The notes under the pieces were generated by a model. The model searched no databases and was not told where the DNA came from. It saw nothing but the letters and a program-made list of their open reading frames with translations. A stretch of DNA of 16,408 bases from Chloroflexota bacterium (GTDB lineage: Bacteria; Chloroflexota; Anaerolineae; Aggregatilineales; Phototrophicaceae): assembly GCA_003242205.1 (NCBI GenBank), contig QGUR01000077.1, positions 1 through 16,408 of the forward strand. Reading direction: 5' to 3'. Within the stretch, counting starts at the first letter, position 1; every line of letters starts with the position of its first letter. Position numbers and translations under genes: made by a program. Positions 1 through 6,751 of the stretch are shown here, one piece after another.

Positions 1-260
1 CCCCTGCACGAATGCTTAACTGACATCGGGAAAACCACGGGGTCCGCAACTGTCAAAACATGCGCCGGGTTGTATACACGAGCGTTACGGAATTGTTCCT
101 GAAAAGCGGCGGCATCAAGGGCGAGCCGCCGTTCCACCAGAGCGCGGGCGAGTTCTGCACTGGAAAGCGGGGTTTCGCGTTCGAGGAGATAGTTGGTGAG
201 ATACTCGATATCGTCGTCGGTTACGGTGAAATTGCGCGCCCAGTGATGGCCTGGAATCAA
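1..260 (-). CDS. Unrecognised protein, N-terminal part (runs off the left edge)
   Basis: I do not recognise this gene. An open frame of 86 codons without a stop runs leftward from a TTG at 260-258 to the window edge. It reads as a soluble protein that opens M-I-P-G-H-H-W-A-R-N-F. Next come an acidic helix (DDDIEYLTNYLLERE), a second helix with PLSSAELARALVERR, then an aromatic/beta segment with VYNPAHVL and VVFP. The helix-turn-helix-like spacing suggests a winged-helix fold followed by a small beta domain, but that is inference. Support for coding: GGAG at 269-272 lies 8 nt before the TTG, a good leftward promoter lies upstream at 338-367, and third codon positions are mostly G or C. A GTG at 269-267 is in frame but overlaps the GGAG, so TTG is preferred. 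The C-terminus lies outside the window. Confidence 0.6.
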   Translation of the reverse strand, partial: MIPGHHWARNFTVTDDDIEYLTNYLLERETPLSSAELARALVERRLALDAAAFQEQFRNARVYNPAHVLTVADPVVFPMSVKHSCR

Positions 261-268
261 ATTACACA

Positions 269-272
269 CTCC
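269..272 (-). promoter_or_regulatory. Ribosome binding site deciding the TTG start of the leftward gene
   Basis: GGAG on the minus strand, 8 nt upstream of the TTG at 260-258. It favours the TTG over the in-frame GTG at 269-267, which overlaps the GGAG itself. Confidence 0.5.
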
Positions 273-337
273 AAAACAAGGTCTGGTGGGGTTATTATCG
301 CCTGAATGCGGGTGATGGAATTGCAAACCGATTTGTC

Positions 338-367
338 ATTATACTGTAGCCTCGGCTGTGTTTGCAA
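338..367 (-). promoter_or_regulatory. Leftward sigma70-type promoter
   Basis: On the minus strand TTGCAA (367-362) and a perfect TATAAT (343-338) are separated by 18 nt. Transcription would start near 331 and give a leader of about 70 nt before the TTG at 260. It stands back-to-back with the rpmH promoter: the two -35 boxes are only 8 nt apart (368-375), so the same protein could affect both directions. Confidence 0.65.
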
Positions 368-375
368 GCGTTGGG

Positions 376-404
376 TTGACCGTCACATGGCCGTCAGTTA
401 TACT
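376..404 (+). promoter_or_regulatory. Rightward sigma70-type promoter of the rpmH operon
   Basis: TTGACC (376-381) and TATACT (399-404) are separated by exactly 17 nt. Transcription should start near 411 and leave a leader of about 39 nt before the rpmH ATG at 450. No other promoter of similar quality was seen ahead of the next five genes, so this one probably drives rpmH to jag. Confidence 0.7.
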
Positions 405-449
405 TGAGCGTCGTATTTTCCGGGAAATTTCACAGGGCAAGAAAGACCG

Positions 450-632
450 ATGTCTACCAAGCGCACCTATCAACCGAAGATTCGCCGTCGCCAGCGTGTA
501 CATGGTTTCCGCCAGCGTATGGCGACGAAGAACGGCCGCCGCGTGCTGAAGGCGCGTCGCGCCAAGGGCCGTCATGTGCTGACCGTCCAGCGGGTACACG
601 TAAAGAAGGTCAATTGGAACGCGACGAAATAA
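450..632 (+). CDS. rpmH: 50S ribosomal protein L34
   Basis: L34 is a small, very basic protein of the large ribosomal subunit. The canonical L34 pattern is plain: KRTYQPK at 4-10, then R-R-R-Q-R-V-H-G-F, RMATKNGRRVLKARRAKGR and a final LTV at 44-46. The protein has 60 residues where most bacterial L34 have 44-47. The extra 14 residues (47-60: Q-R-V-H-V-K-K-V-N-W-N-A-T-K) form a basic tail after the usual end. The ATG at 450 is the only start that keeps the conserved N-terminus; the purine-rich AAGAAAG before it is a weak Shine-Dalgarno. It is first in its operon and rnpA follows 14 nt after the stop, the common bacterial order. Identification is near certain; only the role of the tail is open. 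Confidence 0.97.
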   Translation: MSTKRTYQPKIRRRQRVHGFRQRMATKNGRRVLKARRAKGRHVLTVQRVHVKKVNWNATK

Positions 633-646
633 GCGCGACACGCTGA

Positions 647-997
647 ATGCAGTCGCGCCTCCGCCTTCGCGACACCCGTGATTTCGAACGCCTGCGGCGG
701 GAGGGGCGTGTTTATCACCAGCGCGGGTTGACGTTAAGTGTCGCGCCGAACGAATTGCCGCACAATCGCTATGGATTTATCACCGGCAAAGGGCTGGGCA
801 AAGCAGTACAGCGCAATCGGGTGCGCCGTCTTCTACGCGAAACCGTACGAGAGTTGCATCCCCGTCTTCGTTCAGGGCACGACATCGTCCTGATCGCCCG
901 GCGTCCACTGGTCGGGCAACCTTTCGTTGTCGTTAAACGTATAGTGAGTGAACTGCTGTACCAGGCCGGATTAGTGGAAAGTGATGTGCTGGAGTGA
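647..997 (+). CDS. rnpA: Ribonuclease P protein component
   Basis: RnpA is the protein subunit of RNase P. It assists the catalytic RNA in binding and cutting the 5' leader of precursor tRNAs. The 116-residue product has the family length and features: a basic N-terminus with RLRDTRDFERLRREGR (about 5-20), a beta strand R-Y-G-F-I-T-G-K, and the RNR signature helix KAVQRNRVRRLLRETVRE (about 52-69), followed by G-H-D-I-V-L-I-A-R-R. ATG at 647 is chosen because it gives the standard N-terminus. Its Shine-Dalgarno is poor, which suggests coupling to rpmH 14 nt upstream. Its TGA overlaps the GTG start of yidD (GTGA, 994-997), so the two are probably translationally coupled. Confidence 0.96.
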   Translation: MQSRLRLRDTRDFERLRREGRVYHQRGLTLSVAPNELPHNRYGFITGKGLGKAVQRNRVRRLLRETVRELHPRLRSGHDIVLIARRPLVGQPFVVVKRIVSELLYQAGLVESDVLE

Positions 998-1203
998 AGC
1001 ATCTGGCCCTCGCCCTCATTCGCTTCTATAAGCGATTTATCTCTCCGCTGCTGCCACCGAGCTGCCGGTTCGAGCCGACATGCTCGGTTTACACTTATCA
1101 GGCAATCGAAAAGTACGGCGTCATCAAAGGCGGATGGCTCGGCATTAAGCGCATTTCGAGGTGCCATCCGTTAAATCCGGGTGGCTACGATCCGGTTCCG
1201 TAA
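994..1203 (+). CDS. yidD: Membrane protein insertion efficiency factor YidD
   Basis: YidD is a small membrane-associated protein found beside yidC in many bacteria; genetic work in other species links it to efficient insertion of inner-membrane proteins. The 69-residue product carries nearly the full family pattern: an amphipathic N-terminal helix (LIRFYKRFISPLL), the cysteine region PSCRFEPTCSVY (Cys24 and Cys30), Y-Q-A-I-E-K-Y-G, K-G-G-W-L-G-I-K-R-I, R-C-H-P-L-N-P-G-G and the final Y-D-P-V-P. It starts with GTG in a 4-nt overlap with the rnpA stop. Thirteen nt separate its stop from the preferred start of the next gene. Its place between rnpA and yidC (with one extra gene in between) fits the known cluster. 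Confidence 0.96.
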   Translation: MKHLALALIRFYKRFISPLLPPSCRFEPTCSVYTYQAIEKYGVIKGGWLGIKRISRCHPLNPGGYDPVP

Positions 1204-1204
1204 C

Positions 1205-1210
1205 GAGGAG
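1205..1210 (+). promoter_or_regulatory. Strong Shine-Dalgarno that fixes a TTG start
   Basis: GAGGAG lies 6 nt before the TTG at 1217. The longer reading from ATG 1181 would overlap yidD by 23 nt, lacks such a site, and adds charged residues before the signal peptide. The TTG is therefore the better start for the lipoprotein. Confidence 0.6.
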
Positions 1211-1216
1211 ACTCTG

Positions 1217-2389
1217 TTGGAGCGTTCTGTTAAAACCATTCGCCACCGTTTTGGTGGGATGTTACTGGCCCTGGTGGGCCTCGTACTTCTGGGCGCCTGC
1301 GGCCCGGTACACATCGATCCCCGATGGTCATCCATCAGCACGATTTCGGGGGATCAGATTCTGCTGGCTTTTGGCGACCGGCTATCGCTGGTCAACGCCA
1401 CAGATGGCAAAGCCGTGCCGCTGGTAGACGCGCAGGGCAACATTCGCCTTGATCCCGAAGGTAACCCGCGTGTCTGGGACGTGCGTCACGAGGGTAACGG
1501 GCAAACCCGTTTCTATAACTCGCCCGTGTTGCTCGATGAAGACACTTTGCTCGCGCCGTCGTATGACCGCCGGCTGCTGACGATTGACCTACCCGTCGCC
1601 CGAGTCGATGGCCCGCAACGAGAGCTTGAACAAAATCTGGTTTCGTCGCCTGTCATCGGCGATGGCCTGATCTATCAGGGGCTTGCCGATCACGATCTCG
1701 TCGCGTTGGATGCCAGTAATATGCAGGAAGTCTGGCGCATCCCCACCGGACACGGCGTCTGGGCCGATCCGCTGCTGGTCGAGGATACGCTTTACTTCAC
1801 TTCAATGGATCACTTCCTCTATGCGGTCAACGCGCAATCCGGCGAACTGCTGTGGAAATCCGACCTGCAGGGCGCGCTCACGTCAACGCCTGTCTACAAC
1901 GACGGACACCTCTATGTTGGCGGTTTTGCCAAAAAAGTGTTTGACGTTTCGGCGGAAACAGGCGAAATTCTGGCGGAGTATCCGACTGCCGAATGGGTCT
2001 GGAGCGCGCCGACCCTCGTGGACGGCGTGTTATACGTGTCCGACCTTGCGGGCAAGGTCTACGCGCTGGAGACAAGCAACGGCCTGACAGAAAAGTGGCA
2101 GACGGCGGCAGCGACTCGCGCCATACCGCCCTCACCGCTGGTTGCCGAAGACGTCGTGGTGGTCGGATCGCGCGATCAGAAGATTTACTGGCTGAACCGC
2201 GAAACCGGTGAAGTCATCGACAGCAAGGATGTCGCGGGAGAAGTGCTTGCCAATCTGTTGCTGATTGAACCGGGCGAGGACTCCAATGTCAGCGAGCCGC
2301 TGGTCATCGTCAGTACTTCAGCGCCACAGGAGCTGCTGGTTGCGTTCACGCTGGAACGCGGCCAACGGGTCTGGGCCTACGGTCGTTAG
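1217..2389 (+). CDS. PQQ-like (BamB-type) beta-propeller lipoprotein
   Basis: This is a secreted lipoprotein of 390 residues with a WD/PQQ-type propeller fold. From the TTG start, residues 1-28 form a lipoprotein signal peptide: basic n-region (K6, R9, R11), hydrophobic MLLALVGLVLLGAC, lipobox L25-G26-A27-C28. After it come at least five repeats of the PQQ/BamB kind, each with a strand such as S-P-V-I-G-D-G-L-I-Y, a turn, then V-Y-A-L-E or L-Y-A-V-N and a glycine turn (for example Q-S-G-E-L-L-W-K). No residues of a PQQ-dependent dehydrogenase active site were seen, so a structural or protein-binding role is more likely than an enzyme. BamB itself belongs to the outer-membrane BAM complex, yet no such complex is visible here. 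The position between yidD and yidC suggests a role in membrane-protein biogenesis outside the membrane; this is inference. An alternative start is the in-frame ATG at 1181. Confidence 0.85.
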   Translation: MERSVKTIRHRFGGMLLALVGLVLLGACGPVHIDPRWSSISTISGDQILLAFGDRLSLVNATDGKAVPLVDAQGNIRLDPEGNPRVWDVRHEGNGQTRFYNSPVLLDEDTLLAPSYDRRLLTIDLPVARVDGPQRELEQNLVSSPVIGDGLIYQGLADHDLVALDASNMQEVWRIPTGHGVWADPLLVEDTLYFTSMDHFLYAVNAQSGELLWKSDLQGALTSTPVYNDGHLYVGGFAKKVFDVSAETGEILAEYPTAEWVWSAPTLVDGVLYVSDLAGKVYALETSNGLTEKWQTAAATRAIPPSPLVAEDVVVVGSRDQKIYWLNRETGEVIDSKDVAGEVLANLLLIEPGEDSNVSEPLVIVSTSAPQELLVAFTLERGQRVWAYGR

Positions 2390-2414
2390 ACGGGTTTAGG
2401 AGAACCAGAACACA

Positions 2415-3284
2415 ATGTGGGATTTCATAATTAACCCCTTTGTCACCACACTGACATTTTTGTACTCGATCCTCGGCCAGAATGTCGTGCTGGCGATCGT
2501 AGTCTTTACAGTGTTGGTGCGGCTGATCACCTACCCGCTGACCATCCAGCAGCAGCGCTCGACCAAGGCGATGCAGCAGCTTCAGCCGGAACTGAAGAAG
2601 CTGCAGGAAAAGTACAAGAACGACCGCGAAAAGCTGGCCCAGGAGCAGATGGCGCTATACCGCCAGTACGGCATCAACCCGTTTGGCGGCTGTCTGCCGC
2701 TCTTCATTCAGTTGCCGATCATGCTGGGGCTGTATCAGGCGATCATTTTCGCGCTGGCCGCAACGCCCTACCAGTTGATCGAGCTTTCGGGACGCCTCAT
2801 CATTCCCGGGCTGGATACGCTGGTGCCGCTGCAAAACACGTTCCTTGGCCTTAACCTGACGCAGCCGCCGAACCCGGCGAACGTTATCTCGTTCGCGCTG
2901 CCGATTCTGGTTGTCGTGACGACGTGGCTGCAATTCAAGATGACCATGCCGTCCACGCCGCCCAGTTCAGACGGCAAGCCCAATCAGGGCGCGGCCATGA
3001 CGCAGTCGATGAGCACGATCATGCCGATCATGTACGGCTTCTTCGCGCTTCAGTTCTCCGTCGGTCTGTCGATTTACTTTATCGTTTCCAACATCCTCGG
3101 TATTATTCAGTACGCTTTGATGGGCAAGACCTCCATCAAGCCGGTGAACACCACCGACAGCGGCGACACGAACACCAACCGGCAGACTGGCTCGACGCCG
3201 GCCGTCATCGAAGCCAAGCCGTCCCGACCGAAGTCCAAGGCCCAAACCGGCAAGACGCCGGCCAAGCCATCAAAGGCCAAGTGA
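2415..3284 (+). CDS. yidC: Membrane protein insertase YidC (YidC/Oxa1/Alb3 family)
   Basis: YidC inserts and folds inner-membrane proteins, alone or with SecYEG. The 289-residue product is the short form without the large periplasmic P1 domain of proteobacterial YidC. A first hydrophobic segment spans about 4-20. The second (22-43) contains VVFTVLVRLITYPL with the conserved groove arginine R36. A charged coiled-coil-like hairpin (about 44-80, rich in Q, K and E) follows, then G-G-C-L-P-L-F-I-Q-L-P-I-M-L-G-L-Y and two more membrane segments near 158-173 and 200-230. The C-terminal 50 residues are a disordered, Lys/Pro-rich tail (ending K-P-S-K-A-K) of the type that contacts ribosomes in other YidC homologues. 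AGGAG at 2398-2402 stands 12 nt before the ATG, a little far. It lies directly before jag, as in many bacteria. Confidence 0.96.
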   Translation: MWDFIINPFVTTLTFLYSILGQNVVLAIVVFTVLVRLITYPLTIQQQRSTKAMQQLQPELKKLQEKYKNDREKLAQEQMALYRQYGINPFGGCLPLFIQLPIMLGLYQAIIFALAATPYQLIELSGRLIIPGLDTLVPLQNTFLGLNLTQPPNPANVISFALPILVVVTTWLQFKMTMPSTPPSSDGKPNQGAAMTQSMSTIMPIMYGFFALQFSVGLSIYFIVSNILGIIQYALMGKTSIKPVNTTDSGDTNTNRQTGSTPAVIEAKPSRPKSKAQTGKTPAKPSKAK

Positions 3285-3305
3285 TCGCCTGTGAATAATG
3301 GTCTC

Positions 3306-3329
3306 GCGGGTGCAGCCGTTTGCACCCGC
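3306..3329 (+). other. Perfect hairpin between yidC and jag
   Basis: A perfect 9-bp inverted repeat (GCGGGTGCA, 3306-3314, and TGCACCCGC, 3321-3329) with a 6-nt loop lies in the 69-nt gap between yidC and jag. The bases after it (TTCATGCAAG) are not T-rich, so it is unlikely to be a full intrinsic terminator. It may be an RNA processing or stability element, or a weak attenuator lowering jag expression relative to yidC. Confidence 0.55.
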
Positions 3330-3353
3330 TTCATGCAAGGGTAACTTCTTACC

Positions 3354-4205
3354 ATGAGTTCAGAACGCTCCATCGAAGTAACCGGCGAGACCGTCGAAGA
3401 AGCCATCGGGAAAGGTCTGGCGGAGCTCGGCGTTAGCCCGACTGAAGTCATTGTTGAAGTGCTGGAAGAGCCCAGTCGCGGCGTCTTTGGCATCGGCGCG
3501 CATCCGGCGCGCGTGCGGCTGCAGCTTCTGAGCGTGCCCAAACCACCACCGCCGCCGCCAGCCCCTGCGCCTTCACCCGAACCCGCCAGCGCTCGCCCGG
3601 AGCAGCGCCAGCGACGCCCATCGCGCCCTCAAACCCCACCTGAAATCATCGAGGTTCCGGACGATGAGGAAGAAGACGTCGAATCGCTGCTCCACGAAAG
3701 TTATGAAGACGTCCCTGAGAATGAGATGGACGAGGAGGCAGCGGTCGGACAGGTCGTTCTGAATGAGCTCCTGGAACGCATGCGGGTACGCGCCTCCGTG
3801 GTCGTTCGCCGGGCGCGCCCGACGCGCGAGGGCGAGGCTGCCCCTTATGTGCTCGACGTGACCGGCGGCGATCTGACCCGGTTGATCGGCAGGCGCGGCG
3901 AAACGCTTGCATCGCTGCAATACATCACGCGCCTGATTACCAGCCGCGAGCTTCAGCGCCGCGCCAACATCATCGTCGACATCGACGGCTACAAGGCCCG
4001 GCGCGCGCGCATGTTGCGCGGGCTGGCCATGCGAATGGCCGATCAGGCAGTCGAACGCGGGCGCACGGTATCGCTGGAACCCATGCCGCCGCACGAACGC
4101 CGCATCATTCATCTGGCGCTGCGCGACCGTGACGACGTTTCGACGCGCAGCGTTGGCGAAGGCAGCGCGCGCAAAGTGACCATCGTGCCAAAGAACGCTC
4201 AATGA
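3354..4205 (+). CDS. jag: RNA-binding protein Jag/KhpB (Jag_N, KH and R3H domains)
   Basis: Jag (KhpB, EloR) is a cytoplasmic RNA-binding protein encoded next to yidC in many bacteria and linked elsewhere to cell elongation and small-RNA binding. The 283-residue product has the complete three-part layout. Residues 5-58 are the Jag_N domain (E-V-T-G-E-T-V-E-E-A-I, then EEPSRGVFGIGAHPARVRL). Residues 62-132 are a low-complexity linker, first proline-rich and basic (seven prolines within 62-69), then strongly acidic (D-D-E-E-E-D-V-E). A KH domain (about 148-210) carries the GRRG loop at 179-182. The R3H domain (about 215-278) carries R249-x3-H253. ATG 3354 is preceded by AAGGG about 9 nt away. 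Its TGA overlaps the next ATG (ATGA, 4202-4205), so the downstream kinase is probably coupled to it. Confidence 0.94.
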   Translation: MSSERSIEVTGETVEEAIGKGLAELGVSPTEVIVEVLEEPSRGVFGIGAHPARVRLQLLSVPKPPPPPPAPAPSPEPASARPEQRQRRPSRPQTPPEIIEVPDDEEEDVESLLHESYEDVPENEMDEEAAVGQVVLNELLERMRVRASVVVRRARPTREGEAAPYVLDVTGGDLTRLIGRRGETLASLQYITRLITSRELQRRANIIVDIDGYKARRARMLRGLAMRMADQAVERGRTVSLEPMPPHERRIIHLALRDRDDVSTRSVGEGSARKVTIVPKNAQ

Positions 4206-5053
4206 TCCATACGCCGGATTATCTGCTGATCGGGCACTTGACGGCGGACCTGACGCCAAACGGGCGGTCGCTGGGTGGCACGGTTTCCTTCGCCGCCCGG
4301 ACCGCCCATGCTTTTGGCCTCCACACAGGCATCCTGACGAGCGCCGCCAGCGACGAGCCTTTCATCGAGCAACTCGCGCCGTACGCCGAGGTTCGCTCCA
4401 TCCCTGCGGCGCACACCAGCACCTTCGAAAACATCTACGACGAGCGCGGCAAACGCGTGCAATATGTGCGCGGCGTCGCCAGCAAGCTCCACGCCGGACA
4501 CGTGCCGCCAGAATGGCACGCCGCGCCTCTGGTGCATCTGGCCCCGCTGACCGACGAAGTCGACCCGCAGATCGCACGGCTGTTCAGCGGCTCGACCGTG
4601 CTGCTCACGCTTCAGGGCTGGCTGCGCCGCTGGGATCAGGACGGGCGCGTGCATTTCAAGCGCTGGTTCGACCCTGAAGTGCTGCGCCATATCGACATGG
4701 TCGTGTTTAGCGAAGAGGACATCGCGCCAGCGCCGGAGCTTGAGGCGCTGTTCGCGCACGCCGTACCCCACCTGTTCGTGACACGAGCCGAACGCGGTGG
4801 AACCTATTACCATCGCGGGCAGCCTATCCCGTGGGACACGCCACAGGTTCCGGTCGTCGATGCGACCGGCGCGGGCGATGTCTTCGCGGCGGCCGTTCTT
4901 GCCGGGCAGCATCTGCTGGACAGCAACCTCGAGGCGGCCACGCGCGTCGCCGCCGTGCTGGGCGCGAACGCGGTCACCCGGCGCGGGATCGACGGCACAC
5001 CTACCCCGGCTGAGGTGGAGAAAGCGCTGGCTGCCGTGCGCCAAAACGCATAA
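4202..5053 (+). CDS. PfkB-family carbohydrate/nucleoside kinase
   Basis: Members of this family transfer phosphate from ATP to a sugar or nucleoside hydroxyl in the cytoplasm. The C-terminal signature VVDATGAGDVFAAAVLAG (about 218-235) is intact, with the anion-hole glycines 223 and 225 and the catalytic base D226. The N-terminal substrate motif is present as L-G-G-T-V-S-F-A-A-R-T-A-H-A-F-G (G25, G26). The usual N-x-x-E Mg/phosphate motif appears as the variant F-S-E-E-D-I (169-174). The length (283) is a little below the usual 300-330, mainly because the N-terminal lid strands are short. The substrate cannot be read from sequence: ribokinase, adenosine kinase and fructokinase are all possible, and its closeness to an inositol/ribokinase-like subgroup is a guess. 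It overlaps jag by 4 nt and stands 15 nt before the amidohydrolase, where many bacteria have mnmE instead. Confidence 0.85.
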   Translation: MIHTPDYLLIGHLTADLTPNGRSLGGTVSFAARTAHAFGLHTGILTSAASDEPFIEQLAPYAEVRSIPAAHTSTFENIYDERGKRVQYVRGVASKLHAGHVPPEWHAAPLVHLAPLTDEVDPQIARLFSGSTVLLTLQGWLRRWDQDGRVHFKRWFDPEVLRHIDMVVFSEEDIAPAPELEALFAHAVPHLFVTRAERGGTYYHRGQPIPWDTPQVPVVDATGAGDVFAAAVLAGQHLLDSNLEAATRVAAVLGANAVTRRGIDGTPTPAEVEKALAAVRQNA

Positions 5054-5068
5054 GGACGACAGCTCCTC

Positions 5069-6682
5069 GTGGACTTCATCGACCGTATCCTTTACAACGC
5101 CAACATCATCACGCAGGACAGCGCGAAGCCGCGCGTTTCCGCGCTGGCCATCATGGGCGAGCGGATCGTCGCCTCTGGCAGCGATGACGAGATACTGGCG
5201 CTCGCGTCTGCCCGAACGATCCGGCACAACCTGAACGGCCTGACCATCATCCCCGGCCTGACCGACGCGCACATCCACTGGCGCATGACTGCCGAGAGCC
5301 TGCGAAAGGTCAACCTGTTCGAAGTGCCGGACAAAGCCACAGCGCTTGAACGGGTTGCCGAACGCGCGCGCCAGACGCCTGAAGGAGAGTGGATACGCGG
5401 TTTTGGCTGGACGCAGGACATCTGGCCTGACAAGGCCTTCCCCACCGCCGCCGACCTCGACCGCGTAGCGCCCAACCACCCTGTCTATCTGCAATCCAAA
5501 AGCATCCATGCCGGTTGGGTAAACAGTCTGGCGCTGCGGCTGGCGGGCATTGACGCCTCGACTCCCGACCCGCCCGGCGGCGCGATCATGCGCGACGCCG
5601 ATGGCAAGCCGACCGGCATCCTGCTGGAAAGCCCGGCCATGAACATGGTCGCGGAACTGATTCCCGAGCCTACGCCGGAACAACTGGCCGGTATCATGCT
5701 CGAAGCGCAACGGCTGGCACTGGCGGCGGGATTAACAGGCATCCACGATTTCGACACCGCCGATAGCCTGCGCGCGCTGCAAGTCATGCGCGAGCGCGGC
5801 GAGTTGCGTTTGCGCGTCCTCAAACAGATCACCCTCGACTGGTTCGAGGCGGCGCTGCAAAGCGGGCTACGCCGGGGCTTTGGCGACGACTGGATTCGGA
5901 TTGGCGGGCTGAAGCTGTTTGCCGATGGCGCGCTTGGCCCGCGCACCGCCTATATGATCGCGCCCTATGAAGGCGAACCGGACAATTTCGGTATCGTCGT
6001 CACCGACAAAGAGGAAATGGCCGAGCTGGTCAGCCGGGCGAGTGCGGCAGGGCTGCCTTCAACCATTCACGCCATCGGTGACCGCGCTGTACACGACGTG
6101 CTCGATGTTTATGCTGCCGTCCGCCGCGAGGAAGCCGCGCGCGGGGAAACGCCGGACACGCGCCGCCACCGGATTGAGCACCTGCAACTAATCCATCCCG
6201 ACGATAAAACGCGGCTGGCCGAACTGCGTCTTATCGCGTCGATGCAGCCGATTCACGCGACCTCTGATATGGAAATGTCGGACCGCTACTGGGGAGAACG
6301 CAGCCGGTGGGCTTATAACCCGCGCATTCAGATCGATCAGGGTGTTGTCGTCGCCTTCGGCTCTGATTCTCCGGTGGACACCTTCGACCCAATCGCCGGC
6401 ATTCACGCAGCGGTCACCCGCCGCCGCGCCGACGGTTCGCCCGGACCGGAAGGCTGGTATCCCGAAGCGCGGCTGACAGTCGCCGAAGCGCTGCACGGCT
6501 ATACCATCGGCCCCGCCTATGCCGCCGGAATGGAGAACCGTCTGGGCCGGCTGGCTCCGGGTTATCTGGCCGATCTGGTAGTGCTGAACGCCGATCCTTT
6601 CAACACGCCGCCGGATGAACTGCTGTCGCTCAAAGTGCAGGCCACCATGGTGGGTGGTGTGTGGCAGTATGGCGAGGTCTAA
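5069..6682 (+). CDS. YtcJ-like metal-dependent amidohydrolase
   Basis: This is a 537-residue member of the amidohydrolase superfamily (Amidohydro_3/YtcJ type), a TIM-barrel metal hydrolase acting on C-N or related bonds. A small beta-sandwich made from both termini (about 1-60 and 490-537) flanks the barrel. Expected active-site residues are all visible: D66-A-H68-I-H70 after I-I-P-G-L, K282 in GGLKLFADGALGPRTA, H334 in I-H-A-I-G-D, H371 in R-I-E-H-L-Q, and D433 in F-G-S-D-S-P-V-D. The C-terminus has the typical G-R-L-A-P-G-Y-L-A-D-L-V-V-L. The natural substrate of most YtcJ homologues is unknown, so none is given. GTG at 5069 is chosen because a stop lies in frame at 5051-5053; AAGGA at 5052-5056 is 12 nt away. 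It probably shares a transcript with the kinase 15 nt upstream. Confidence 0.9.
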   Translation: MDFIDRILYNANIITQDSAKPRVSALAIMGERIVASGSDDEILALASARTIRHNLNGLTIIPGLTDAHIHWRMTAESLRKVNLFEVPDKATALERVAERARQTPEGEWIRGFGWTQDIWPDKAFPTAADLDRVAPNHPVYLQSKSIHAGWVNSLALRLAGIDASTPDPPGGAIMRDADGKPTGILLESPAMNMVAELIPEPTPEQLAGIMLEAQRLALAAGLTGIHDFDTADSLRALQVMRERGELRLRVLKQITLDWFEAALQSGLRRGFGDDWIRIGGLKLFADGALGPRTAYMIAPYEGEPDNFGIVVTDKEEMAELVSRASAAGLPSTIHAIGDRAVHDVLDVYAAVRREEAARGETPDTRRHRIEHLQLIHPDDKTRLAELRLIASMQPIHATSDMEMSDRYWGERSRWAYNPRIQIDQGVVVAFGSDSPVDTFDPIAGIHAAVTRRRADGSPGPEGWYPEARLTVAEALHGYTIGPAYAAGMENRLGRLAPGYLADLVVLNADPFNTPPDELLSLKVQATMVGGVWQYGEV

Positions 6683-6685
6683 TGC

Positions 6686-6691
6686 TACACT
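6686..6691 (+). promoter_or_regulatory. Possible extended -10 promoter before the aminopeptidase
   Basis: TG-C-TACACT (6683-6691) resembles an extended -10 element just after the amidohydrolase stop. No good -35 box is visible, and transcription would start near 6698, about 54 nt before the aminopeptidase ATG. Low confidence. Confidence 0.25.
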
Positions 6692-6706
6692 GGCGACATC
6701 TCCCTG

Positions 6707-6724
6707 AGGGCGCTTCTCCGCCCT
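6707..6724 (+). other. Small hairpin before the aminopeptidase gene
   Basis: AGGGCG (6707-6712) and CGCCCT (6719-6724) form a 6-bp stem with a 6-nt loop in the 69-nt gap between amidohydrolase and aminopeptidase. No T-run follows. It may be incidental or a transcript stability element. Confidence 0.3.
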
Positions 6725-6751
6725 GACGTTTGCATCCTGAAAGGTTGTTCC

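Noticed and set aside
60..305. 81-codon frame on the plus strand at the left edge
   Set aside because: The opposite strand gives a better protein with a promoter and ribosome binding site; this one has neither.
261..449. Replication origin (DnaA boxes) near rpmH
   Set aside because: rpmH often lies near dnaA and the origin, but I saw no TTATCCACA-type boxes, no AT-rich unwinding stretch and no dnaA or dnaN here.
1181..1216. Upstream ATG start for the propeller lipoprotein
   Set aside because: It overlaps yidD by 23 nt without a ribosome binding site, while the TTG at 1217 has GAGGAG at good distance.
4199..5710. Long open frame on the minus strand (503 codons)
   Set aside because: It lies opposite the kinase and amidohydrolase genes, has no family motif and reflects high G+C at third positions of the real genes.
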